Translations under genes and position numbers: made by a program
Source: JAJFTV01 sp964532655
GTDB lineage: Bacteria > Chloroflexota > Anaerolineae > Anaerolineales > Anaerolineaceae
Direction of reading: 5' to 3'
Length of the DNA stretch: 6,990 nt
NCBI GenBank assembly: GCA_964532655.1
Contig: CAZHMZ010000183.1
Location: 1 to 6,990 of the forward strand
The notes under the pieces: model-generated
Databases searched by the model: none
Told to the model about the DNA's origin: nothing
What the model saw: the letters and a program-made list of their open reading frames with translations, nothing else
Part shown: positions 1 to 6,029 of the stretch, in pieces
How the letters are laid out: every line of letters begins with the position of its first letter
How positions within the stretch are numbered: the first letter of the stretch is position 1

Positions 1-1
1 G

Positions 2-979
2 CTGGTTTCATGGATCGGTGCAAAACTCGTCGTGGCGGGCAGCATGACCACCGGTCAACTGGTGAGTATGTTTACCTATATCATGATGATCCTGATGAAC
101 CTGATGATGCTTTCGTTCATCTTTGTGATGATCATCATTTCACGCGCATCCGCCGAACGCATCAACGAGATCCTCACCGAAATGCCTGATCTTAAGAACG
201 GCGCCAGCCCGGTATATGAGGTAAAAGACGGCTCTGTTCAATTTGACCAGGTAGGCTTCAGCTACGCCGGCAGAGAAGACAAACTGTGCCTGAGCGGCAT
301 TAACTTCGAGATCGGCGCCGGTGAAACGATCGGTATTATTGGGGCCACCGGCAGCTCAAAAAGCAGCCTGATCCAGCTCATCCCGCGCCTGTATGATGCC
401 ACCCAGGGCACGGTCAAAGTGGGTGGCGTGGATGTGCGTGACTATGATCTGGAAACTCTGCGCAACCAGGTGGCAGTGGTGCTGCAGAAAAACGTGCTCT
501 TCTCGGGCACGATCAAAGAAAACCTGCGTTGGGGCAACCCGAATGCCAGCGATGAAGAACTGGTACAGGCCTGTCAACTGGCTCAGGCGCATGATTTCAT
601 TCAGTCATTCCCCAACGGGTATGACACCTACATCGAACAGGGCGGCGCCAATGTTTCCGGCGGTCAAAAACAGCGCCTGTGCATCGCACGCGCCCTGTTG
701 AAACACCCCAAAATCCTGATTCTGGATGATTCGACCAGCGCGGTGGATACCCGCACCGATGCCCAGATCCGACAGGCCTTCCGCGAGCAGATCCCCGGTA
801 CCACCCGCTTCATCATCGCCCAGCGTATTGCCTCGGTCAGCGATGCCGACCGGATCATGGTGCTGGACGGCGGGCGCATCGAAGCCATCGGCACCCATGA
901 AGAGCTGCTGCAAAACAACAAAATCTACCAGGAAGTGTATCAGTTCCAGATGAAAGGCGATTTCGATGAAAGCAGATAA
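2..979 (+). CDS. Heterodimeric ABC exporter, degenerate-site subunit (5' end cut off)
   Basis: This is the C-terminal part of a fused permease-ATPase half-transporter. The frame is open from base 2, so the true start lies upstream; the GTG at 32 is internal. The visible protein begins in the last membrane segments (hydrophobic MFTYIMMILMNLMMLSFIFV) and continues into a complete nucleotide-binding domain. The Walker A stretch at 341-367 reads GATGSSKSS, with serine replacing the usual glycine before the lysine. The Q-loop is VVLQKN and the signature VSGGQ (653-667) is intact. Walker B ends ILDD, with aspartate (728-730) in place of the catalytic glutamate. The H-loop histidine is glutamine (IAQR, 821-823). 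This combination is known from the non-catalytic half of heterodimeric exporters such as BmrC/BmrD and TM287/288. The partner gene overlaps its end by 14 bases. The substrate is unknown; drugs or lipids are typical of the family. Confidence 0.93.
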   Translation: MVSWIGAKLVVAGSMTTGQLVSMFTYIMMILMNLMMLSFIFVMIIISRASAERINEILTEMPDLKNGASPVYEVKDGSVQFDQVGFSYAGREDKLCLSGINFEIGAGETIGIIGATGSSKSSLIQLIPRLYDATQGTVKVGGVDVRDYDLETLRNQVAVVLQKNVLFSGTIKENLRWGNPNASDEELVQACQLAQAHDFIQSFPNGYDTYIEQGGANVSGGQKQRLCIARALLKHPKILILDDSTSAVDTRTDAQIRQAFREQIPGTTRFIIAQRIASVSDADRIMVLDGGRIEAIGTHEELLQNNKIYQEVYQFQMKGDFDESR

Positions 980-2948
980 AAAACTCACCCCGCCTGCCAG
1001 CCGCGGACCGGAAGCCCCCAAAGCTGGAGATAACGGGAAAGGAAAACTGCCAAAAGGCATGCCCTCGCGAAAAATTAACCCGCGCACGGTCAAACGCCTG
1101 CTGGCTTACATCACCGGCCGGCACCGCTGGCAGCTTGTGCTGGTATTTGTGTTCATCCTCATCAGCTCGGTCACCGGCGTCACCGGGGCCATGTTCCTGC
1201 AAAAGCTGATCGACGACTATATCGCCCCGCTTCTGTTAACCGATGCGCCGGTATTCACCAGCCTGCTCAGGGCCATTATCGCCATGGCCGGCATTTATCT
1301 GATCGGCATCCTGGCCACGCTGGCATACAACCGCATGATGGTCACCATCGCGCAGGGTGTGCTCAAGCGGATCCGCGATGATATGTTTGCCATGATGCAG
1401 AAGCTGCCCATCCGCTATTTTGATACGCATACCCACGGCGATATCATGAGCCGCTACACCAACGACGCCGATACGCTGCGGCAGGTTATCACGCAGAGCA
1501 TCCCCAACGTCATTTCCTCCATCTTTACCATCGCGGCGGTGCTGTATGCCATGATATCCTTGAGCTTCTGGCTGACGATGGTGGTTGGACTGTGCGTGGC
1601 GGCCATGATGGTGGTGACCAAAAAAGTGGGCGGCATGTCGGCGGTCTACTTTATGCGCCAGCAACAATCCATGGGCGAGATGAACGGCTATGTGGAAGAG
1701 ATGATCCACGGTCAGAAGGTCATCAAGGTATTCTGCCATGAAGAGCAGGCTAAACAGGGCTTTGACCGCAAAAACGAAGAACTGTTTGAAAACATGCGCC
1801 AGGCCAACAAATACGGCAACATTTTCATGCCCATCATGGGCAATATCGGCAACCTGCAGTATGTGTTGATCGCCACCGTGGGCGGGGCGCTGGCCCTGAA
1901 CGGGATCAACGACCTCACCCTGGGCGGTCTCGCTTCCTTCCTCACGCTCAGCCGCAGCTTTACCAACCCCGTCAGCCAGATTGCCCAGCAGATCAACGCC
2001 GTGGCGATGGCAGTGGCAGGCGCCGAACGCATCTTTGCCATGATGGATGAAAAGCCGGAGACCGATGAAGGGTATGTGACGCTGGTGAACGTGCAGTCAC
2101 AGGACGGGAAGCTGGTGGAAAGCACCACCCGGACCGGCAAATGGGCCTGGAAACGCCAGCATCAGGCGGATGGCAGCATCACCTACACCGAGCTGCGGGG
2201 CGATGTGCGCTTCTTCGATGTGGATTTTGGCTACGAAGAAGGCAAACCCGTGCTGCATGATGTGTCGCTGTTTGCCAAGCCCGGGCAAAAGATCGCCTTT
2301 GTGGGCGCCACCGGCGCGGGAAAGACCACCATCACCAACCTGATCAACCGGTTCTATGATATCGACGACGGCAAGATCCGTTATGATGACATCAACATCA
2401 ACAAAATCCGTAAAAACGATTTGCGCCGCTCGCTCGGCATGGTGCTGCAGGATACTCACCTGTTCACCGGCACGGTCATGGAGAACATCCGCTATGGACG
2501 GCTGGATGCCACCGATGAAGAGGTGGTGCAGGCCGCCAGGCTGGCCAATGCGCATGACTTCATCACCCGTTTACCCGAGGGCTACAACACGCTGATCAAA
2601 GGCGACGGCAGCAGCCTGTCGCAGGGCCAGCGTCAACTGCTGTCCATTGCTCGTGCAGCGGTAGCCAACCCGCCGGTGATGATTCTGGATGAAGCCACCT
2701 CCAGCATCGATACCCGCACCGAAACTTTGGTACAACAGGGCATGGATCAGTTGATGGATGAGCGGACGGTGTTTGTGATTGCCCACCGGCTTTCGACGGT
2801 GCAGAATTCCAAAGCCATTCTGGTGCTGGAAAACGGCCGCATCATCGAACGCGGTGACCATGATACCTTGCTGGCCCAAAAGGGCAAGTATCACCAGTTG
2901 TATACCGGGGCGTTCACACCGCTGGAGAGCCCCGGCGAACTGGCCTGA
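966..2948 (+). CDS. Heterodimeric ABC exporter, catalytic subunit
   Basis: This 660-residue permease-ATPase half-transporter is the expected partner of the overlapping upstream gene. The ATG at 966 lies inside the end of that gene, with a weak purine-rich AAAGGCG upstream, which suggests translational coupling. A basic, proline-rich cytoplasmic tail (about residues 1-45) precedes six predicted membrane helices (about 55-340). A long linker (about 370-415, containing RTGKWAWKRQH) then leads into the ATPase domain. Walker A is GATGAGKTT (447-455), the Q-loop is VLQDTH, Walker B is VMILDE with catalytic Glu576, and the H-loop is His607. The signature is LSQGQ (551-555) rather than LSGGQ. That loop faces the partner's degenerate site, so one of the two composite ATP sites should be weak and the other active. 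The linker and motifs resemble the BmrD/LmrD-type subunits. It would sit in the cytoplasmic membrane and export hydrophobic compounds, although the substrate cannot be read from sequence. Confidence 0.95.
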   Translation: MKADKKLTPPASRGPEAPKAGDNGKGKLPKGMPSRKINPRTVKRLLAYITGRHRWQLVLVFVFILISSVTGVTGAMFLQKLIDDYIAPLLLTDAPVFTSLLRAIIAMAGIYLIGILATLAYNRMMVTIAQGVLKRIRDDMFAMMQKLPIRYFDTHTHGDIMSRYTNDADTLRQVITQSIPNVISSIFTIAAVLYAMISLSFWLTMVVGLCVAAMMVVTKKVGGMSAVYFMRQQQSMGEMNGYVEEMIHGQKVIKVFCHEEQAKQGFDRKNEELFENMRQANKYGNIFMPIMGNIGNLQYVLIATVGGALALNGINDLTLGGLASFLTLSRSFTNPVSQIAQQINAVAMAVAGAERIFAMMDEKPETDEGYVTLVNVQSQDGKLVESTTRTGKWAWKRQHQADGSITYTELRGDVRFFDVDFGYEEGKPVLHDVSLFAKPGQKIAFVGATGAGKTTITNLINRFYDIDDGKIRYDDININKIRKNDLRRSLGMVLQDTHLFTGTVMENIRYGRLDATDEEVVQAARLANAHDFITRLPEGYNTLIKGDGSSLSQGQRQLLSIARAAVANPPVMILDEATSSIDTRTETLVQQGMDQLMDERTVFVIAHRLSTVQNSKAILVLENGRIIERGDHDTLLAQKGKYHQLYTGAFTPLESPGELA

Positions 2949-2954
2949 ACCAGT

Positions 2955-2988
2955 AACTCCCTGCTCTGATTGGAGCAGGGAGTTTTTC
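2955..2988 (+). terminator. Intrinsic terminator of the ABC exporter operon
   Basis: A perfect 12-bp stem (2955-2966 with 2973-2984, core ACTCCCTGCTC / GAGCAGGGAGT) has a 6-base loop. It runs directly into a T tract (2983-2987). It starts 7 bases after the stop codon of the second exporter gene, as expected for the end of this operon. Confidence 0.93.
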
Positions 2989-3005
2989 TTCATCAAGCCT
3001 TTTTG

Positions 3006-3039
3006 AAAAAAAACGGAGCCGCCTGTTTCCAGACGGCCC
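3006..3039 (-). terminator. Intrinsic terminator of the GntR/desulfurase unit
   Basis: Read on the minus strand, this is a GC-rich stem (GCCGTCTG with CAGGCGGC, including one G-U pair, extendable by two more pairs) closed by a GAAA tetraloop. A run of eight T follows (3006-3013 on the plus strand as A). It lies 16 bases beyond the stop of the desulfurase-like gene, back to back with the exporter terminator. Confidence 0.88.
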
Positions 3040-3054
3040 AGAAAATGACTGATA

Positions 3055-4482
3055 CTAATCCAGGCTGAAATACTGCTTGAAATTGGGGGCGTACCCGTGC
3101 GGGCGGAACTCGCCGCGCACAGGGTCCTGTACATAATCGCCCTTGTACTCATGACGGACGATCTTCTCCAGCATCTCAACCAGATGATCCACATCCTCTT
3201 CGTTGTTATAGCAGCCAAAGCTGATGCGCACCAGACCGGGCAGATGGGTGCGGTCGTTGTTGATGATCTGCTGCTGGTAGCTGAGTGACTGCTCCGCATC
3301 CAGTTTGAGCAGGCTGAACAGATACGGGTGCGCGCAGAAACAGCCGTTGCGTACTCCAATACCGCCTTCATGGCTCAGGATAGCAGCCACCAGATAATGG
3401 CTCATTCCGGTCACGGTGATCGGAACGACGCCCACCTTCTCATGCACACGGGCGGGATCGGTGATGCCGTATACTGTCACATCATCAATACGGGCCAGTT
3501 TGCGCAGCAGATAAGCGGTGAGTTGTGCCTCGTGTTCGGCTACATTGTCCATGCCCATCTCCTGCAAACAGAGCATGGTTTTGGCCTGAGCCACAGCACC
3601 CACCACATTGGGACTGCCGGCTTCTTCACGGTCCGGCAGACCGGCCCACTTCACGCGGTCAACCGTCACAATATCCACCGTGCCGCCGCCCACCAGATCG
3701 GGGTCGCCGTGCAGGAAGGTTTCCTTCTTACCGATCAGCGTGCTGCTGCCAAACGGGGCATACATCTTGTGAGCAGCCGTCACCACATAATCCAGATGAC
3801 CCGGGTGATCGTTGGGATACACATCAATCGCGCGGTGCGGGGCAAGCTGCGCGCAGTCCACCAGAATTTCAGCGCCGGCGCGATGCACCTTCTCAGCGAT
3901 CTCATGGACAGGGTTGACGTAACCGGTCACATTGGAAGCGCCGGTGACCACCACCATGCGTACCTTGCCGGCATATTTGCTCAACAAAGCATCCAGATGA
4001 GCCTGATCCAGAGCGCCGTTCTCATCCACACGTACATGCTTCACACTGGCAGCCGACCGCCAGGGCAGGTCGTTGGAATGGTGCTCCATGATGGTGGTAA
4101 GCACCACTTCGCCGGGTTTGAATTCGATGCTGTGGGCAATTTTGTTGAGCGATTCGCTGGCGTTTTTACCAAAGATGACTGTGTTCTTTTCCGGATCCGC
4201 CTTCACAAAGTCGAGCGCAATTCGGTGAGCCTCTTCATACATGTGCGTGGAAACCTGGCTCTTAAAACCGGTTCCACGATGAATACTGGAATACCACTGC
4301 ATGAACTCGGTCACTTTTTCAAAGACCGGCTTCAGTGACGGGGTACTGGCCGCGTTATCCAGGTTCACATAACGCTGAAAGCTGCCGTCCAGCAGGGGTA
4401 CGCGGGTGTCAATACCCAAAATATTTTCGCGAACAGTATCGATGGTCAGATGGGTTTTGGTAGACAGTGTATTGAGGCTCAT
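3055..4482 (-). CDS. Cysteine desulfurase-like PLP enzyme (class V aminotransferase fold)
   Basis: The class V fold residues are visible, numbered from the ATG at 4482: EHHSN at 133-137, cofactor Asp209 with Gln212 (VDCAQ), Schiff-base Lys239 (AAHKMYAPFG), and a catalytic-loop cysteine in RNGCFCAHP (Cys383, with Cys381 two residues before). This is the pattern of enzymes that take sulfur or selenium from cysteine-type substrates. It differs from housekeeping SufS/IscS: it has 475 residues rather than about 400-420, about 16 extra residues after the catalytic loop (around 398-415), and a C-terminal tail of about 25. No sufBCD or iscU gene is nearby. I chose ATG 4482 because AAAGGAG (4497-4503) lies upstream and the family's start aligns there; the 14-base spacing is long. 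ATG 4515 or GTG 4518 would add 11 or 12 residues and overlap the GntR gene, but have no clear ribosome binding site. The gene follows the regulator in one unit. Cysteine desulfurase, selenocysteine lyase or another C-S lyase are all possible. Confidence 0.88.
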   Translation of the reverse strand: MSLNTLSTKTHLTIDTVRENILGIDTRVPLLDGSFQRYVNLDNAASTPSLKPVFEKVTEFMQWYSSIHRGTGFKSQVSTHMYEEAHRIALDFVKADPEKNTVIFGKNASESLNKIAHSIEFKPGEVVLTTIMEHHSNDLPWRSAASVKHVRVDENGALDQAHLDALLSKYAGKVRMVVVTGASNVTGYVNPVHEIAEKVHRAGAEILVDCAQLAPHRAIDVYPNDHPGHLDYVVTAAHKMYAPFGSSTLIGKKETFLHGDPDLVGGGTVDIVTVDRVKWAGLPDREEAGSPNVVGAVAQAKTMLCLQEMGMDNVAEHEAQLTAYLLRKLARIDDVTVYGITDPARVHEKVGVVPITVTGMSHYLVAAILSHEGGIGVRNGCFCAHPYLFSLLKLDAEQSLSYQQQIINNDRTHLPGLVRISFGCYNNEEDVDHLVEMLEKIVRHEYKGDYVQDPVRGEFRPHGYAPNFKQYFSLD

Positions 4483-4496
4483 GGATGGGGTTGAAA

Positions 4497-4503
4497 CTCC
4501 TTT
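4497..4503 (-). promoter_or_regulatory. Ribosome binding site of the desulfurase-like gene
   Basis: The minus strand reads AAAGGAG, overlapping the TAA stop of the GntR gene (4502-4504). It lies 14 bases before ATG 4482, further than usual, yet no better placed start exists in frame. The overlap suggests that ribosomes finishing the regulator re-initiate on this gene. Confidence 0.55.
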
Positions 4504-5188
4504 AGTATTTTTCATCACGTATGGAAAAGGTGGTGTGGGATCGAATATTGCCCTGATTGATCATTTCGAGTACACGCTGCTTGGACCGGTTGATCTGGTC
4601 TTCCATAATCTCCTCGGCCAGCTTGGTGTTTCGAGTAGCCAGTGCTCCCGAAAGTGCCATGTGTTCGTTTTTCATTTCTTCCGCGCTGTCGCGAACTTCA
4701 AGACCCAGATGGAAAATGCGGTTCATCTCGTCGAGCAGGCGGCCAATGTTCTCCGCCAGGCGGCGGTTGCCGCTCAACAGCGCCAGATCGGTGTGAAAAC
4801 CCACGTTGGCCTGCAGGAATTCCTGGTAGCTTTGCGGATCTTTATAAACGTAAGAAAAGCGAGCATGCGCCTGTAATTCGTCCAACTGGGCATCGGTGGC
4901 GCGTTGAGCAGCCAGTCGCACAGCCGGTTTTTCGAGCATCAAACGCAGTTCGTAAATATCCTCAATATCCTGCACCGTGATGGGCGTGATCAGATATCCA
5001 AAACGCGGAATCGACTGGACGTACCCTTCCTGTTCCAGCCGTTTTAACGCTTCGCGCACCGGCGTGACACTGAGTTGATAACGTTCCACCAGTTGCGCCT
5101 GAGCCACCGTCAGACCGGGCGGCAGCGTGCACTGGATGATATCGCGGCGGATAAGTTGGTATGCCTGATCGGAGAGGAGATAGCTCAT
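4502..5188 (-). CDS. GntR-family transcriptional regulator, FadR/FCD subfamily
   Basis: This 228-residue protein has the usual length of an FCD-type GntR regulator. Residues 1-70 form the winged helix-turn-helix (DQAYQLIRRDII, then LVERYQLSVTPVREALKRLEQEGYV and the wing PRFGYLITPI). Residues 75-210 form the all-helical FCD effector domain (DIYELRLMLEKPAVRLAA, FHTDLALLSGNRRL, EHMALSGAL). The family binds DNA as a dimer and releases it on binding a small acid, often with a bound metal. The metal positions appear to be Asn128, His132, His176 and Gln198. The last is normally histidine, so metal binding may be weakened. The ATG at 5188 has only a weak AGAGA ribosome site 7 bases upstream, but it fits the family start. 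The gene is first in a unit with the desulfurase-like enzyme, which it probably controls together with itself. The ligand is unknown. Confidence 0.93.
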   Translation of the reverse strand: MSYLLSDQAYQLIRRDIIQCTLPPGLTVAQAQLVERYQLSVTPVREALKRLEQEGYVQSIPRFGYLITPITVQDIEDIYELRLMLEKPAVRLAAQRATDAQLDELQAHARFSYVYKDPQSYQEFLQANVGFHTDLALLSGNRRLAENIGRLLDEMNRIFHLGLEVRDSAEEMKNEHMALSGALATRNTKLAEEIMEDQINRSKQRVLEMINQGNIRSHTTFSIRDEKY

Positions 5189-5209
5189 ATCGTAATCTCT
5201 GTTTCCTAA

Positions 5210-5227
5210 TATATCAGTATTATATCA
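5210..5227 (-). repeat. Direct repeat over the regulator promoter, candidate operator
   Basis: TATATCA occurs at 5210-5216 and again at 5221-5227, 11 bases apart, so both copies lie on the same face of the helix. Together they cover the -10 and predicted start site of the GntR promoter. This position fits a repressor site, possibly autoregulation. The sequence is AT-rich, so chance is a real alternative. Confidence 0.35.
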
Positions 5228-5248
5228 CACATCGATAGCAGAAAACAA
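5219..5248 (-). promoter_or_regulatory. Promoter of the GntR/desulfurase unit
   Basis: On the minus strand a consensus TATAAT (5219-5224) is preceded by TGA, forming an extended -10. A TTGTTT -35-like hexamer lies at 5243-5248, with an 18-base spacer. Transcription would start near 5212, about 24 bases before the regulator's ATG. Confidence 0.6.
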
Positions 5249-5440
5249 GTGTTAATTTATATGGGATGGATCAATTGTACCCCTTTTTGTATGGGTCAGC
5301 GGGATATCCTGCGCAAGCTCTGTGTTGATTTTGGCGGAAACAGCGCGGTCCTCTCATCCAGCCTTAAGCACAGATGAGAAGTTTCTGTGAAATCTTTATT
5401 GATAGGTTTTGAAATTCATATCTGGTTAATCTACAGTTAC

Positions 5441-5446
5441 TATAAT
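5441..5446 (+). promoter_or_regulatory. Candidate -10 element of the CBS gene
   Basis: A perfect TATAAT lies 51 bases upstream of the CBS start codon, on the plus strand. No good -35 is seen 16-18 bases upstream (CATATC and shifts of it), so an activator or a different sigma factor may be needed. Confidence 0.4.
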
Positions 5447-5448
5447 CG

Positions 5449-5473
5449 TTGACAATCATTGAATTATTGTGAA
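5449..5473. promoter_or_regulatory. Imperfect dyad, candidate operator for the CBS gene
   Basis: TTGACAAT and ATTGTGAA form an inverted repeat matching at 7 of 8 positions around a 9-base spacer. The dyad lies just after the TATAAT at 5441, so it would cover the transcription start, a usual place for a repressor to bind. The binding protein is unknown. Confidence 0.35.
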
Positions 5474-5484
5474 GCTGTTATATC

Positions 5485-5492
5485 GAGGGAGG
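5485..5492 (+). promoter_or_regulatory. Strong ribosome binding site of the CBS gene
   Basis: GAGGGAGG lies 5 bases before the ATG at 5498. This decides the start: the in-frame TTG at 5459 would add 13 residues with no ribosome site and would overlap the candidate operator. Confidence 0.85.
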
Positions 5493-5497
5493 TTAAT

Positions 5498-5947
5498 ATG
5501 AGCAGCGTGAGACGAATACTGCAATTAAAAGGATTTGATATCTGGTCTACCAATCCGGATACCACCGTTTATGATGCCCTGCGCATCATGGGCGATAAAG
5601 ACGTGGGTGCGCTGGTGGTGTTGGAAAATAACAAACTGGTCGGGATCCTGTCGGAAAGAGACTATGCCCGCAAAATCGTGCTGAGTGGGAAGACCTCGCG
5701 CGATACCCGCGTGGGTGATGTGATGACCAGCGTGGTGCACACTGTGCACCCGGAGCAAACGGTGCAGGAGTGTATGCAGCTCATGCTGGATCATCACGTG
5801 CGCCATCTACCGGTCGTCGTGGATGACGAGGTCATCGGCGTCATCTCCATCGGAGATGTGATGAACGATATCATCTATCAGCAGAAGAATTCCATCCAAT
5901 CATTGGAACGGCAAATATCCGCTCAAAAAATACCGGGGTATATCTAA
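5498..5947 (+). CDS. Stand-alone CBS-pair protein
   Basis: This 149-residue protein consists almost only of two CBS domains (about 8-62 and 72-130). Together they fold into a Bateman module that in this family binds adenine nucleotides such as AMP, ATP or NAD-type ligands. Each domain has the expected ligand loop: GILSERD (49-55) with Asp55, and GVISIGD (114-120) with Asp120. The phrases ERDYARKIVLSGKTSRDT and VRHLPVV are typical of the small bacterial CBS-pair family, which ends in a short helix like IQSLERQI. No enzyme or DNA-binding domain is attached, so it probably acts by binding a partner in the cytoplasm; the partner is not evident here. It is transcribed away from the GntR unit and towards the thioesterase gene. 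The start is fixed by the strong ribosome site. Confidence 0.93.
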   Translation: MSSVRRILQLKGFDIWSTNPDTTVYDALRIMGDKDVGALVVLENNKLVGILSERDYARKIVLSGKTSRDTRVGDVMTSVVHTVHPEQTVQECMQLMLDHHVRHLPVVVDDEVIGVISIGDVMNDIIYQQKNSIQSLERQISAQKIPGYI

Positions 5948-5975
5948 ACCCGTGTATTTTCTGTGTTGATGTGTC

Positions 5976-6010
5976 AAAAAGCTCTGCCTGCTGCACCGCA
6001 GGCAGAGCTT
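5976..6010 (-). terminator. Intrinsic terminator of the thioesterase gene
   Basis: A perfect stem of 12-13 bp (AAGCTCTGCCTG at 5979-5990 with CAGGCAGAGCTT at 5999-6010, plus an inner C-G pair) is followed on the minus strand by a T run (5976-5980). It lies 20 bases beyond the thioesterase stop. On the plus strand the hairpin lacks a T tract, so it may only slow transcripts coming from the CBS gene. Confidence 0.87.
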
Positions 6011-6029
6011 CGATTATCAATCGGCCCGG

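Larger units (their letters stand above)
5189..5497. other. Divergent intergenic region between GntR and CBS genes
   Basis: This 309-base non-coding gap is visibly more AT-rich than the genes at both ends. Its left end holds the regulator's promoter with a direct repeat. Its right end holds a TATAAT, a dyad and the CBS ribosome binding site. The middle (about 5250-5400) has no ORF with a ribosome site and no clear RNA structure. It has only weak inverted repeats: TCTCATC/GATGAGA at 5352-5379, and CACAGA/TCTGTG at 5369-5389, which overlaps the first. Confidence 0.6.

Noticed and set aside
605..1093. Minus-strand open frame (162 codons) opposite the exporter gene overlap
   Set aside because: It is antisense to conserved ATPase motifs, with no ribosome site or family resemblance.
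2571..3371. Minus-strand open frame (266 codons) across the convergent junction
   Set aside because: It runs through both terminators and antisense to the ABC ATPase domain. The composition is shadow-like, with no recognisable motif.
3328..4338. Long plus-strand open frame (336 codons) opposite the desulfurase-like gene
   Set aside because: It is His-, Ala- and Gly-rich, matches no family I know, has no ribosome site, and lies wholly antisense to a gene with clear catalytic motifs.
5352..5389. Short inverted repeats in the middle of the divergent gap as a structured RNA or riboswitch
   Set aside because: The stems are only 6-7 bp, they overlap and exclude each other, and nothing around them suggests a larger fold.
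5449..5454. Perfect TTGACA as a -35 for the CBS gene
   Set aside because: No -10-like hexamer lies 16-18 bases downstream. The only consensus TATAAT is upstream of it, so it is better read as part of the dyad.
5459..5497. In-frame TTG extension of the CBS protein
   Set aside because: There is no ribosome site and it overlaps the candidate operator. The ATG at 5498 has a strong site at ideal spacing and fits the family start.
5979..6010. The hairpin as a plus-strand terminator for the CBS gene
   Set aside because: On the plus strand it is followed by CGATTATC with no T tract. Only the minus-strand reading has the T run.
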